Below, in pieces: positions 16,183 to 25,240 of a DNA stretch of 64,000 bases (positions within the stretch are counted from its first letter, which is position 1; each line of letters starts with the position of its first letter). The notes under the pieces are model-generated. The model was not told where the DNA came from. It ran no database searches and saw only the letters and a list, made by a program, of their open reading frames with translations. The position numbers were made by a program, and so were the translations under genes. This DNA is from Flavobacterium sp. LC2016-13. GTDB taxonomy: Bacteria; Bacteroidota; Bacteroidia; Flavobacteriales; Flavobacteriaceae. Location of the stretch: contig NZ_WMDQ01000008.1 in NCBI RefSeq assembly GCF_009707955.1, positions 186,001 through 250,000 of the forward strand, written 5' to 3'.

Positions 16183-17252
16183 TTCTTTTTTTCTTTTAAT
16201 AATTGTCTCATTACCAAAGCACCGCCAGAAATACTTTTTACTTTTTTAAATTCTTTTTTTTGAAGTAATTCTGTTGCTTTTTTACTTCTTATACCGGATT
16301 GACAGAAAACATAAATTGTTTGATTTGAATTCAGTTTTTCAATTTCGTTTTCTAAATTTATTAATGGAATCTGAATTCCATTTTTGAAATTAATTTTCGG
16401 AATTTCATCATTATTTCTAACGTCTAAAAAAAGAACCTCATCATTATTAATTTCAGTTAAGATTTCTTCGAAGGAAACTTCTTCAACTTCATTTTTATCA
16501 GCATTGTATTTTTCCAGAAAAGTACTTTTATCGATTACAATATTCGTGTTTTTTTCAAAGTCATACTTTTGCTGTTCGTTATTCAAAATATTGTACACCA
16601 GTATTTTACTACTTAACACTTCTCCTATTTCTAGAATCATTTTTATAACTTCGTTTGCCTGAAGCATTCCAATAATTCCAACCGAAATTCCGATTACGCC
16701 GGCATCTTCACAATTTAATGCGTTTATGTTTTCATCGGGATATAAACATCTATATGTTGGTCCGTTTTTATAATTAAAAACCGAAACCTGACCTTGAAAC
16801 CTGAAAATAGATCCGTAAACCATTGGTTTATTAACTACTAAACAAGCATCGTTTATGAGATATTTTATCGCAATATTATCTGTTGCATCAACAATAATAT
16901 CATAATCTTCAAATAAATCGATGGCATTTTTCGCTGATAATTTTTCTGCAATAGCATTTACTTTTACCAACGGATTTAATTCTGAAACCATCAATTTGGC
17001 TTCTTCAACTTTATATTTTCCAACTGCCGAACTTTTATAAATTACTTGTCGCTGTAAGTTAGAAACTTCAATAACATCATCATCTACAATCCCGATTTCG
17101 CCCACGCCAGCGGCAGCCAAATAAGGTAATACTGCAGCACCCAAACCTCCGGCTCCAATGATAAGAACTTTAGCTTTAGTTAGTTTTTCCTGACCAGAAT
17201 CTCCAATTTCAGGAAGAATTATTTGTCTGTTATAACGTGCCGTTGTATTCAT
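16161..17252 (-). CDS. moeB: MoeB/ThiF-type adenylyltransferase with C-terminal rhodanese domain
   Basis: A 363-residue protein started at MNTTARYNRQ (17252); the longer frame overlaps moaD and lacks homology. Residues about 1-235 form the E1-like domain that adenylates the MoaD C-terminus: ATP-binding GAGGLGAAVLPYLAAAGVG, DDDVIEVSNLQRQ, and DATDNIAIKYLIND. A rhodanese domain (about 260-360) has its catalytic Cys in YVFCQSGIRS and may supply persulfide sulfur to MoaD. The zinc-binding Cys pairs of E. coli MoeB are not obvious. The C-terminal SHEFTN is encoded by an intergenic repeat arm, so the original terminus was probably altered. It lies 10 bp after moaD. Confidence 0.92.
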   Translation of the reverse strand: MNTTARYNRQIILPEIGDSGQEKLTKAKVLIIGAGGLGAAVLPYLAAAGVGEIGIVDDDVIEVSNLQRQVIYKSSAVGKYKVEEAKLMVSELNPLVKVNAIAEKLSAKNAIDLFEDYDIIVDATDNIAIKYLINDACLVVNKPMVYGSIFRFQGQVSVFNYKNGPTYRCLYPDENINALNCEDAGVIGISVGIIGMLQANEVIKMILEIGEVLSSKILVYNILNNEQQKYDFEKNTNIVIDKSTFLEKYNADKNEVEEVSFEEILTEINNDEVLFLDVRNNDEIPKINFKNGIQIPLINLENEIEKLNSNQTIYVFCQSGIRSKKATELLQKKEFKKVKSISGGALVMRQLLKEKKNSHEFTN

Positions 17253-17262
17253 AAAATTAATT

Positions 17263-17499
17263 TTATCCTCCAGCAAAAGGAGGCAATAAAGCCACAATAT
17301 CACTTGTTTGCAAAGTATAATCTGTTGCTTTTGATACTATTTTTTGATTGACTGCTACGCTAAAAGACAGCGAATTGAATTGGTATTTTTTATCAAGATT
17401 TTGCAATAATTCCTGCAATGAAACTTGAGAAAAAGATACTTTTTCAAAATCACATTTCGTTTTTTCAGCGACAGCTCCAAAATATTTAACTTCAATCAT
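17263..17499 (-). CDS. moaD: Molybdopterin synthase sulfur carrier MoaD
   Basis: A 78-residue ubiquitin-like protein that ends in the required Gly-Gly (LLPPFAGG), the site of adenylation and thiocarboxylation. It starts with the typical MIEVKYFGAVAEKTK strand and carries the LQTSDIVALLPP segment. It sits between cobA (2 bp) and moeB (10 bp), so it is certainly co-transcribed and probably translationally coupled. Confidence 0.95.
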   Translation of the reverse strand: MIEVKYFGAVAEKTKCDFEKVSFSQVSLQELLQNLDKKYQFNSLSFSVAVNQKIVSKATDYTLQTSDIVALLPPFAGG

Positions 17500-17501
17500 T
17501 A

Positions 17502-18290
17502 TTATAAATTTAAATTCTGAAAAATAAATTCATCATCAAAATGCTCTTGAAAATAAGAAGTCAATTTTGAAGTATTTTTTACGACTTCACCAATCACAAT
17601 AATTGCTGGCGAAGAGATTTTATTTTCTGATACTAATTTAGCAATTGAACTTATAGTTCCAACTACTTTTTGTTCCGTATTTTTTGTTCCGTTTTGAATA
17701 ATTGCAATCGGCAAATCATCTGTTCGGTTCTCTTTATAAATCGAAATTATTTCTTCTAATTTATGCATTCCCATCAAAATAACTACGGTCGCAGCCGATT
17801 TTGAAGCTAAATGAATATCTTTTGATAATGCGTGATTAGACGTTGTTCCTGTTATTACCCAAAAACTTTCGGCAATCTGGCGTTGCGTCAAACTTATTCC
17901 AACCGAAGCAGGAACGCCTAAAGCAGACGAAATTCCGGGAACAATAGCCGTTTCCAAACCAAATTTTTCTACATATTCAATTTCTTCACTTCCTCTTCCA
18001 AAAATAAAAGGATCACCGCCTTTTAAACGTACAACATGACCATGACGATTTGCCATCGAAACAATTAATTCGTTAATCTGGTCTTGTGTATAAGCATGAC
18101 AGCCCAAACGTTTGCCTACAAAATGAATTTCGGCATTCGTTGCGTATTGCAATAATTCTTCGTTAACCAAAGCATCATACAAAACCACGTCGGCACTTTC
18201 TAAAGCTTTTATTGCTTTTAGTGTAATCAATTCGGCATCACCGGGACCCGCGCCTACAATCGTTAATTTTGGTGTTTTTGAATTTCGCAT
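17502..18290 (-). CDS. cobA: Uroporphyrinogen-III C-methyltransferase
   Basis: A 262-residue SAM-dependent enzyme that makes precorrin-2, the precursor of siroheme. Motifs are VGAGPGDAELITLKA at the N-terminus, VVLYDALVNEELL, GKRLGCHAYTQDQIN, VRLKGGDPFIFGRGSEE, VPGISSALGVPASVGISLT, and VTGTTSNHA. It sits inside the Moco operon (mobA 5 bp upstream, moaD 2 bp downstream). This suggests siroheme is made with Moco for nitrate-to-ammonia reduction, although no canonical siroheme reductase is in view. Confidence 0.95.
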   Translation of the reverse strand: MRNSKTPKLTIVGAGPGDAELITLKAIKALESADVVLYDALVNEELLQYATNAEIHFVGKRLGCHAYTQDQINELIVSMANRHGHVVRLKGGDPFIFGRGSEEIEYVEKFGLETAIVPGISSALGVPASVGISLTQRQIAESFWVITGTTSNHALSKDIHLASKSAATVVILMGMHKLEEIISIYKENRTDDLPIAIIQNGTKNTEQKVVGTISSIAKLVSENKISSPAIIVIGEVVKNTSKLTSYFQEHFDDEFIFQNLNL

Positions 18291-18295
18291 AGCTT

Positions 18296-18868
18296 TTAAC
18301 TTAAATTGATGTTAAGGTCGTTTAATTCGTCTGCCGAATTAATGTTGGTTAAATAAAAGTTTTCACTTTCTTCAATTGTGATGATTTGATGCGGAACATT
18401 CGCAATTAAATCCATCATTTTTAAATCGTCGTTATCAATTGCGCTTTTGATAACGGGCAATACTTTTTTAGAATAAATCCCAATCAACGGATGTAATCTG
18501 CTTTCTGAAGCAAAAACGGTAATCAATGCTTCATCGTTATGTTTTGAAATTAATTCTGATAATAATTCAGTTGAAATTAACGGAATATCACAACTCAAAA
18601 TCAAATTAAATTCGATTTCAGAATGTGATAATGCGGTGTAAATTCCACCCAACGGACCTTTATCAATAACAATATCCGGTATTTTTTTATACTCTAAATA
18701 ATCGTAATCTTTTGTATTTGTAATTAATTTAATATTTTCCGTAATTGGCAAAATGGCCTGAATAATATGTTCAATAAATGGCTTGTTCTGAAAAAGAACT
18801 AATCCTTTCTCTGACTGCATTCTGGAACTTTTTCCTCCGCAAAGAATAAATACTGCTGGTGTTTCCAT
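18296..18868 (-). CDS. mobA: Molybdenum cofactor guanylyltransferase MobA
   Basis: A 190-residue nucleotidyltransferase that attaches GMP to Mo-molybdopterin, giving the guanine-dinucleotide cofactor used by the DMSO-reductase family and hence by both nitrate reductases here. The N-terminal FILCGGKSSRMQSEKGLVLFQNKPF is the NTP-binding signature. GPLGGIYTALSHSEIEFNLILSCDIPLIS carries the metal-binding Asp, and LHPLIGIYSK is also conserved. It is the first gene of the compact cobA-moaD-moeB-moaE-moaCB-moaA run, 5 bp before cobA. Confidence 0.94.
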   Translation of the reverse strand: METPAVFILCGGKSSRMQSEKGLVLFQNKPFIEHIIQAILPITENIKLITNTKDYDYLEYKKIPDIVIDKGPLGGIYTALSHSEIEFNLILSCDIPLISTELLSELISKHNDEALITVFASESRLHPLIGIYSKKVLPVIKSAIDNDDLKMMDLIANVPHQIITIEESENFYLTNINSADELNDLNINLS

Positions 18869-18906
18869 GATTTAGTTTTTTGTTTCAGGTTTTCCCAATT
18901 TTTGTC

Positions 18907-19366
18907 CCGACGGTTGAAATCGTCGGCTAATATTTATATAACATCTCTTATAAATTCGCTTTTCAAACATTGCCTGAGGTTTCAACCTCAGGGACACAGC
19001 GATGAGCATTTCTGTTCTTTACAACACTCTCCGACTGTTGAAACCGCCGGCTATGTTTATATAACATTCTTTTACATTTGCTTTTCAAACATTGCCTGAG
19101 GTTTCAACCTCAGGGACACAGCGATGAGCATTTCTATTCTTTATAACACTCTCCGACGGTTGAAACCGTCGGCTATATTTATATAACATTCCTTTTAAAT
19201 CTGCTTTTCAAACATTGCCTGAGGTTTTAACCTCAGGGACACAGCGATGAGCATTTCTATTCTTAACAACACTCTCCCGACGGTTGAAACCGTCGGCTAT
19301 GTTTATATGACATTCTTTTACATTTGCTTTTCAAACATTGTCTGAGGTTTCAACCTCAGGGACGGA
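18907..19366. repeat. Four-unit tandem repeat of about 124 bp with paired hairpins
   Basis: Hairpins of the type CCGACGGTTGAAACCGTCGG start at 18907, 19031, 19153 and 19277, a spacing of 124, 122 and 124 bp. Each unit also contains a CCTGAGGTTTCAACCTCAGG hairpin and a GGGACACAGCGATGAGCATT segment. No ORF spans the array. The units differ by a few substitutions, some compensatory within the first hairpin. Confidence 0.88.
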
Positions 19367-19396
19367 CACCTTATTAAGCTATTTTGTTTTTCAATT

Positions 19397-20143
19397 TCAA
19401 GGAAAAATCAATTTTATACTTGCCATTAAAATTACAACTCCTAAAACCATTTTTAATGTTCTGTTCGAGAATTTACCACTTCCGTAAAAGCCACCTAAAA
19501 TGCCTCCAACAACTGCAATGGGTACTAAATAAAAACTTTCTGTTGGAATCGTTTTTCCTCCCAAAAAAAAGCCTAACATTCCGGCAAACGAATTCACAAA
19601 TATGAATAAACTCGAAACTGCCGCCGATTCTTTTACTGATGCCCATCCCAAAAACAATAAAATCGGACTCAATATAATTCCACCGCCAATGCCCAACATT
19701 CCTGATAATAATCCAATTGCAAAACCAATTGCTAATGCAAAAGGCAGTTTTATTTCTACTGCTTCTTTTTCTTTAAAATTAAATATTCCAAACAATCTAA
19801 GTGCTGCAAAAACTAATACAATTCCTAAAATGATTTTATAAATCGTATTGTCTAAAGTCACAAAACCACCAATAAATGCGGCAGGAACTGATGCGATTGC
19901 AAACGGATAAAATAACTTCGGTTTGAAATAATTCATTCTGTAATAAAAGAAAAACGAAATACTCGAAACAAATAGATTCAACAATAACGCCGAAGGTTTC
20001 ATAATCGCCACCGGAAAAGCAAAAATGGTCATCAAAGCCAAATATCCTGACGCACCGCCATGACCAACACTTGAGTACAAAAAAGCGATCACAATTAAGG
20101 CGAAGCTGAATAGGAGAATATTTTCGGAACTCAATAAATTCAT
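19397..20143 (-). CDS. TauE/SafE-family sulfite (anion) exporter
   Basis: A 248-residue membrane protein with about eight hydrophobic segments and the family's glycine-rich motifs: YSSVGHGGASGYLAL near the N-terminus and AIGLLSGMLGIGGGIILSPILL in the middle. Members move sulfite, sulfoacetate or other anions across the inner membrane. It lies between moeA and mobA on the same strand, so it may be part of the same transcript. A role in sulfite handling, or in moving molybdate or other oxyanions, is possible but unproven. Confidence 0.88.
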   Translation of the reverse strand: MNLLSSENILLFSFALIVIAFLYSSVGHGGASGYLALMTIFAFPVAIMKPSALLLNLFVSSISFFFYYRMNYFKPKLFYPFAIASVPAAFIGGFVTLDNTIYKIILGIVLVFAALRLFGIFNFKEKEAVEIKLPFALAIGFAIGLLSGMLGIGGGIILSPILLFLGWASVKESAAVSSLFIFVNSFAGMLGFFLGGKTIPTESFYLVPIAVVGGILGGFYGSGKFSNRTLKMVLGVVILMASIKLIFP

Positions 20144-20278
20144 AGTTTTTGTTTCTAGTTTTTTTGTTTCAGGTTTAAGGTTTTATGCTGTATGTTTTAA
20201 TTTATACACTGCATTCGCCAATCTATATCAAAATCTATTTTCTTTACTCTTTAATCTTTTTTCTAAAAATCTAAAATT

Positions 20279-21451
20279 CTAATCAATCGGCAATAAACTT
20301 ACAAGCTGATCTTTTTGATATTCTTGTACATCTTGCGGAACAATTAATAAACAGTTTGCAATGGCAAATGTATTAAGCATTGCAGAACTTTGGCCGTCTA
20401 AAACGGTAACATGCGTTTCATCATACAACGCTTTTAAAAACAATGTTTTTCCAGTGTTATTGGTAACCTCTTTATTTAATTTTCTAATTAATTTTGGAAG
20501 ATGCGTTTCAGAAAAACCCATTCTGTTTTTAATCGCCGGATATACATAAATATAAAAATTAGTTAATGATGATGCCGGATTTCCAGGCAAAGCAAATATT
20601 AATGTTTCATTTTTAGATCCAAAAAACATTGGTTTTCCAGGTCTTTGATTGACTTTATAAAAATGTTCTGAAACTCCATTTTTCAACAAAGCTTCTTTTA
20701 CAAAATCATAATCTCCAACTGAAATTCCACCGGAAATTAAAACAATATCATATTTTGGCAAGATACCTTTTAATGCCTTTTTAGTTGCTTTAAGATTATC
20801 TTTTACTTTATAAACTTTAGTTTTACTTACTCCAATTGTTTGAAGTGCGGCTTGAAGCATTATCGAATTACTTTCGTAAATTTTTCCTTTTTTTAGCTTT
20901 TCTCCAGGTTTTACCAATTCATTTCCGGTAACTAAAATCGCCACTTTAGGCTTTTTATAAACCTCAATTTCAGTGATTCCTAAACAGGCTAAAAATCCAA
21001 TTGCTGCTGGTGTAATCAGGGTATTAGCCTCAAAAACAACTTCGTCTTTAGTTATTTGTTCTCCTTTGGCACGAACATTTAAAGATTTCTCAGGCATTGT
21101 GGCTATTAAAATCGAATTTTTGTTCGACATTACATGCTCCTGCATAACTACTGTATCAGCATCATCGGGAACAAAAGCGCCTGTAAATACTCGAATTGCC
21201 TCATTTGGTTTCAATTTAATATTTGAATGATCTCCAGCCTGTGAAGTTCCAATAATATCATATTGATGTCTTATACTGTGAGTAAAAGCATAACCATCCA
21301 TAGCTGACTGGCGGAAAGGCGGCATGTTGATTGGCGAATAAACGGTTTCTGCCAAAATATAACCTAATGCCTTTTGCACAGCAATTTTCTGAATTGGCAT
21401 TCTTGTGCAATTCTCTGCAATAATAGATAAGGCTTGTTCGACTTGGATCAT
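20279..21451 (-). CDS. moeA: Molybdopterin molybdenumtransferase MoeA
   Basis: A 390-residue enzyme that inserts molybdate into adenylylated molybdopterin. I choose the start MIQVEQALSII at 21451, eight codons inside the longest frame, because homologues begin there. Conserved motifs are PPFRQSAMDGYAF, VFTGAFVPDDADTVVMQE, VLVTGNELVKPGE, ISGGISVGDYDFVKEAL, RPGKPMFFG and ALPGNPASSLTNF. It begins a minus-strand series that continues with the TauE gene and the mobA-to-moaA operon. A NarL-like operator lies about 42 bp upstream, which would couple cofactor synthesis to nitrate. Confidence 0.95.
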   Translation of the reverse strand: MIQVEQALSIIAENCTRMPIQKIAVQKALGYILAETVYSPINMPPFRQSAMDGYAFTHSIRHQYDIIGTSQAGDHSNIKLKPNEAIRVFTGAFVPDDADTVVMQEHVMSNKNSILIATMPEKSLNVRAKGEQITKDEVVFEANTLITPAAIGFLACLGITEIEVYKKPKVAILVTGNELVKPGEKLKKGKIYESNSIMLQAALQTIGVSKTKVYKVKDNLKATKKALKGILPKYDIVLISGGISVGDYDFVKEALLKNGVSEHFYKVNQRPGKPMFFGSKNETLIFALPGNPASSLTNFYIYVYPAIKNRMGFSETHLPKLIRKLNKEVTNNTGKTLFLKALYDETHVTVLDGQSSAMLNTFAIANCLLIVPQDVQEYQKDQLVSLLPID

Positions 21452-21486
21452 GGTTGCTATTTTATATAAAAGCAAAATACTTATTA

Positions 21487-21508
21487 CAAATATAAGTATT
21501 TATACTTA
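21487..21508 (-). promoter_or_regulatory. NarL-like 7-2-7 operator and -7 box of moeA
   Basis: Bases 21493-21508 read TAAGTATTTATACTTA, a perfect 7-2-7 inverted repeat that matches the sites at 722 and 7562. On the minus strand the box TATATTTG (21494-21487) overlaps its downstream edge. The spacing to the -7 box differs from the other two sites. Confidence 0.6.
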
Positions 21509-21625
21509 GTTTAAATCATTAATAATCTAAAATTTAAAAAGAATATAAATTTAGGCTTAATTCTTTTAATTCTTTCAGAAAAACTGATCAAATAGCTTTA
21601 TTGTTGATTTAGAATAAAATTGACT

Positions 21626-21874
21626 TTATTTCTTTTTGAAATTTCCTGTTGGGAGATAGTACAACCAGGCAAAACCAATAAAAAATAAAATAGCAGAAGC
21701 TATAAATGCTGGTAACAATATTTCTTTATTATTATCTAAAGCATTATTTAAGGAAGCGTATAACAGCCAAATTTGAATACTAACATTTAGAATTAAAATA
21801 AAAATTAGTGTCGAAAGTATGTTGTTCAGCTTATTGGGATTAACTCGATTCTGACTTCTTCTAAAGGTACTCAT
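21626..21874 (-). CDS. Small membrane protein after the Rieske gene
   Basis: An 82-residue protein with two predicted membrane helices (about residues 20-40 and 53-72) joined by a short polar loop (NALDNNKE), a basic N-terminus (FRRSQNRVNPNK) and a basic C-terminus (GNFKKK). I do not recognise the family. It is the last gene of the second nitrate-reductase operon, 21 bp after the Rieske gene, so it may be a small subunit or assembly factor of that complex. Confidence 0.7.
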   Translation of the reverse strand: MSTFRRSQNRVNPNKLNNILSTLIFILILNVSIQIWLLYASLNNALDNNKEILLPAFIASAILFFIGFAWLYYLPTGNFKKK

Positions 21875-21895
21875 AGCAATTTATTTTAGGGATAT

Positions 21896-22408
21896 CTAAC
21901 TTTCTTTATGCTCTATATATGCTTTTACATAAATAGCGTTTTCTTTAAAAAACACTTCTAATTGAGGTAAAGCTCTTGGTGGCGGACCAGCGATCACGTC
22001 TCCGGTCATCGCATCAAACGAACCTTCGTGACAAGGACAATGAATAATTCCGGTTCCGGGTTTATAGAAAACAGAACATGATAAGTGTGTGCACTTTTGT
22101 TCGTAAGCCCTAAAATCCCCACTTTCCAGATGTATTAAAATATAAGGAATTGTACTGCCTTCAATTACAAAACCTCTTGTTCCTCCAACGGGAATTTCTT
22201 CTTTATTGCAAATAAAATGTTCACCCTGAAGGCCTTCTTTTGGCAATAGATAAGCTTTGGCAGCCACGAGTCCGCTTCCTATCATTAATCCTCCTGAAAC
22301 AAAAGTTAGGAATTTAGCAAAATCGCGTCGGCTTACCTGAGTTGATTCTTGTTTTTGAATTGGGAAATCTTTTTTCCAGTTTTGATTTAAATTATCTTCT
22401 TTTGACAT
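21896..22408 (-). CDS. Rieske [2Fe-2S] protein with twin-arginine signal
   Basis: A 170-residue Rieske protein. Residues 26-30 (SRRDF), followed by a hydrophobic stretch, form a TAT-type signal anchor, so the cluster domain should be exported. Ligands are Cys106 and His108 (CTHLSC) and Cys124 and His127 (CPCHEGSFD). Cys111 and Cys126 would form the disulfide seen in high-potential bc1/b6f-type Rieske proteins. PPRALPQ follows as in QcrA/PetC. No cytochrome bc partner is adjacent; instead it sits 10 bp after the ferredoxin subunit of a nitrate reductase. It may pass quinol electrons to that enzyme. Confidence 0.9.
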   Translation of the reverse strand: MSKEDNLNQNWKKDFPIQKQESTQVSRRDFAKFLTFVSGGLMIGSGLVAAKAYLLPKEGLQGEHFICNKEEIPVGGTRGFVIEGSTIPYILIHLESGDFRAYEQKCTHLSCSVFYKPGTGIIHCPCHEGSFDAMTGDVIAGPPPRALPQLEVFFKENAIYVKAYIEHKES

Positions 22409-22418
22409 GGATCCGGAT

Positions 22419-22988
22419 TTAATATATTCTTAATTCATTACTGCCTTTTGGCATCATAATATTCACTTTTGTATTGACTGTTTCTTTTCCGAAAATGAAA
22501 GTATTTACCGGAGAACTATTAGGTCTCATTTCTTCAATTTCTGCTCTTGTTCCATAAAATAATGCTCCACTTGGGCAAACTGTCGCACACATTGGTTTTT
22601 TTCCAACGCTTGTTCTGTCATAACACATGGTACATTTCATCATCAGATCGTATTCTTCCATTTTTTTAGGAACTCCAAACGGACAAGCCATAACACAATT
22701 GGAACAACCAATGCATCTTTCAGTATTTGCGGTGTGTACAACGCCAAATTCGTCTTGCGAAATGGCATCTGCCGGGCAAACATTGGCACATACAGGATCT
22801 TCGCAATGCATACAAACTTGAACGGTTGTCTGAATTGTCGAAGAACGCTCGACATAATTCACACTAATCAAAGATTCCTGTCCGTTTGTTTCGCATTCAG
22901 CACATGCCATTTCACAAGCTTTACAGCCAATACAGCGTTGCAGATCTACAAAAAACTCTTCATTTCTATTAAAATTAGTCAAATTCAT
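22419..22988 (-). CDS. Four-cluster 4Fe-4S electron-transfer subunit (NarH/DmsB-like)
   Basis: A 189-residue ferredoxin-like subunit with four cysteine groups: RCIGCKACEMAC, VCMHCEDPVCANVCP, RCIGCSNCVMACPFG and KCTMCYDRTSVGKKPMCATVCP. That spacing is typical of the electron-transfer partner of DMSO-reductase-family enzymes. There is no signal peptide, so it should stay in the cytoplasm with the catalytic subunit encoded 18 bp upstream. It would relay electrons from the membrane subunits to the Mo centre. Confidence 0.92.
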   Translation of the reverse strand: MNLTNFNRNEEFFVDLQRCIGCKACEMACAECETNGQESLISVNYVERSSTIQTTVQVCMHCEDPVCANVCPADAISQDEFGVVHTANTERCIGCSNCVMACPFGVPKKMEEYDLMMKCTMCYDRTSVGKKPMCATVCPSGALFYGTRAEIEEMRPNSSPVNTFIFGKETVNTKVNIMMPKGSNELRIY

Positions 22989-23006
22989 AATATCAGTTTT
23001 GTTAGA

Positions 23007-25223
23007 TTAAACACTTGCATAAGCTTCTGATTCATTTGCCGATGGCGCTATTATGCCTAAGGGATCTAATAAACAAGCACAAACTTTAAATTCGGGTATT
23101 TTAGAAATTGGATCTAAAGTTCCCGGAGTTAATTGATTTGCAGATTTTGCTCCCGGCCAATGATAGGGTATAAAAACAGTATCTTTTCTGATTGTTTCTA
23201 CAATATTTGCCGGAAATATTCCTTCGCCTCTTCGGGTTGCAACACGAATTAATTCGCGCTGTTTAATTCCGTATTTTGCAGCCATTTCAGGATGAATTTC
23301 AACCATTGGCTCCGGAAACTGATCTACTAGTTTTCCGATTCTTCGGGTTTGTGTTCCGCTTAAATATTGAGAAACGACACGACCGGTTGTCAATGTTATT
23401 GGATATTCTTCATCTGTAACTTCACCGGGCAATTTATATGGAGCCGGATTAAAATGCGCTTTTCCATCCGGAGTTTTAAATTTTTTATCTTCCCATAATC
23501 TCGGAGTTCCCGGATGATCGTCTGTTGGACATGGCCAAAAAACGCCCATATTATCTTCTACTTTTTTATAGGAAATTCCAAAATAATCTGCTGTTCCTCC
23601 TTTTGAAGCAACTCGAAGTTCATTAAAAATGGCTTCACTATTTTCATACGTAAATTTATCTTCTTCATCCAGCCTTTTGGCGATTTCTAATAGAATTGAA
23701 GTATCTGTTCTGGCTTCTCCCGGAGGCGTGACTGCTTGTCTGATTCTTATAACTCTTCCTTCTGCAGAAGTTGTTGTTCCTTCTTCTTCTTCCTGTAACG
23801 ATCCGGCCAGAACAATATCTGCATGACGGGCTGTTTCGTTCAAAAAGAAATCGATACAAACATAAAATTCTAATTTTTCGAGTGCCGATCTTACATAATT
23901 ATTATTTGGAAGTGAAACCAGCGGATTGAAACAAATGGAAATCAATCCTCTGATCTCTCCGCTATGAATGGCTTCTATAATTTCATACGCTGTTAATCCT
24001 TTTCCGGGCATATCTTTTTCATCAATTCCCCAAACTTCTGAAATGTATTTACGATGTTCCGGATTCTCTATATCCCGATTTCCAGGCAATTGATCACACT
24101 TATGACCGTGTTCTCTTCCACCCTGACCATTTCCTTGTCCAGTAATTGTTCCGTAACCGCAATAAGGTTTTCCAATTTTTCCTGTTGCCAAAACTAAATT
24201 GATACAGCCTAACACATTATCAACACCTTTTGAGTGATGTTCTATTCCGCGAGCGTGAAGTAAAAAGCTTGTTTTGGCTTTTCCCCACAATTCGGCTGCA
24301 GCCTTGATTTTATCTTTATCAATACCTGTAATTTCTTCTGCCCATTCCAGGCTGTAATCTTTTACGGCATCAATTGTTTCCTGAAATCCTGATGTATAAT
24401 TATCAATAAAATCATGATCTAACATATCGTGATCTACCAAATATTTTAACATTGCACCATATAGGGCAGAATCTGTTCCGGGTTTTACATCTAAGTGAAT
24501 ATCTGCTGTTCGGGCCAACGGAATCATTCTTGGATCTATTACAATTAATTTAGCTCCACGATCTCTGGCTTTCCAAATCCAATGGGTTAATGTTGGGAAA
24601 GTTTCACTAATATTGGCTCCCGCAACTATAATTACTTCAGCATATTCCAAATCTGAATAATTGTTTGAGGCACGGTCTAAACCAAACGCTTTTTTATTTC
24701 CGGCACCGGCACTTACCATACAAAGTCTTCCGTTGTAATCGAGATTTCTGGTTTTTAATGCAACACGCGCAAATTTTCCAACCAAATAACTTTTTTCATT
24801 GGTTAGTGAAACTCCTGATAACATCGAAAAAGCATGTTTGCCGTATTTTTCCTGAATTCTTTTTATTTCAGAAACTGTTTTATCCATCGCTTCATCCCAT
24901 GTCGTTTTTTCAAAACCTTTTCCTTCTACTCTTTTTATGGGATGCAATAGACGATCTGGATGATTATTTTGAAGATATCTCTGAACACCTTTTGGACATA
25001 AACGCCCTTCATTAAAAGGAAATTCCATCCAGGGCTCAAAACCTACTACTTTATTATCTTTTACTGATAATTGAATACCACATTGCATTCCGCAAAAACA
25101 ACAATGTGTTTTTACCAATTTATCCGGTTCATCTCTACCTTCGTAACCATCTTTTGGCGCATAATTTAAATGTGGGCCAAAAGCTTCAATAATTTTTTCG
25201 GTTGATACGGGTAATTTTGCCAT
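23007..25223 (-). CDS. Molybdopterin oxidoreductase, probable nitrate reductase catalytic subunit
   Basis: A 738-residue DMSO-reductase-family protein. After an unusual 35-residue N-terminal extension it has the [4Fe-4S] Cys41, Cys44, Cys48 and Cys76 (CCFCGMQC ... LCPKG). Cys168 in RLCMVSAGAG aligns with the Cys Mo ligand of the Nap/Nas group, and TGQGNGQGGREHG parallels the Nas signature. It has no TAT signal, so it is predicted to be cytoplasmic. It belongs to an operon with two NarK-like carriers, a cytochrome-b-like protein, a 4x[4Fe-4S] protein and a Rieske protein. A quinol-linked nitrate reductase is the best reading. A formate dehydrogenase or other oxyanion reductase cannot be excluded from sequence. 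Confidence 0.82.
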   Translation of the reverse strand: MAKLPVSTEKIIEAFGPHLNYAPKDGYEGRDEPDKLVKTHCCFCGMQCGIQLSVKDNKVVGFEPWMEFPFNEGRLCPKGVQRYLQNNHPDRLLHPIKRVEGKGFEKTTWDEAMDKTVSEIKRIQEKYGKHAFSMLSGVSLTNEKSYLVGKFARVALKTRNLDYNGRLCMVSAGAGNKKAFGLDRASNNYSDLEYAEVIIVAGANISETFPTLTHWIWKARDRGAKLIVIDPRMIPLARTADIHLDVKPGTDSALYGAMLKYLVDHDMLDHDFIDNYTSGFQETIDAVKDYSLEWAEEITGIDKDKIKAAAELWGKAKTSFLLHARGIEHHSKGVDNVLGCINLVLATGKIGKPYCGYGTITGQGNGQGGREHGHKCDQLPGNRDIENPEHRKYISEVWGIDEKDMPGKGLTAYEIIEAIHSGEIRGLISICFNPLVSLPNNNYVRSALEKLEFYVCIDFFLNETARHADIVLAGSLQEEEEGTTTSAEGRVIRIRQAVTPPGEARTDTSILLEIAKRLDEEDKFTYENSEAIFNELRVASKGGTADYFGISYKKVEDNMGVFWPCPTDDHPGTPRLWEDKKFKTPDGKAHFNPAPYKLPGEVTDEEYPITLTTGRVVSQYLSGTQTRRIGKLVDQFPEPMVEIHPEMAAKYGIKQRELIRVATRRGEGIFPANIVETIRKDTVFIPYHWPGAKSANQLTPGTLDPISKIPEFKVCACLLDPLGIIAPSANESEAYASV

Positions 25224-25240
25224 GTCTTTTTGTTTTATTT

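Noticed and set aside
18902..19099. 65-residue ORF within the 124-bp tandem array
   Set aside because: It spans the hairpins and repeats with no family features; the repeat periods of 122 and 124 bp do not preserve a frame.
18907..19366. Tandem array considered as a CRISPR array
   Set aside because: Only four units of about 124 bp, no short repeat-unique spacer pattern and no cas genes nearby.
21452..21475. Longer moeA start at 21475
   Set aside because: The eight additional residues are absent from the family and lie close to the putative operator.
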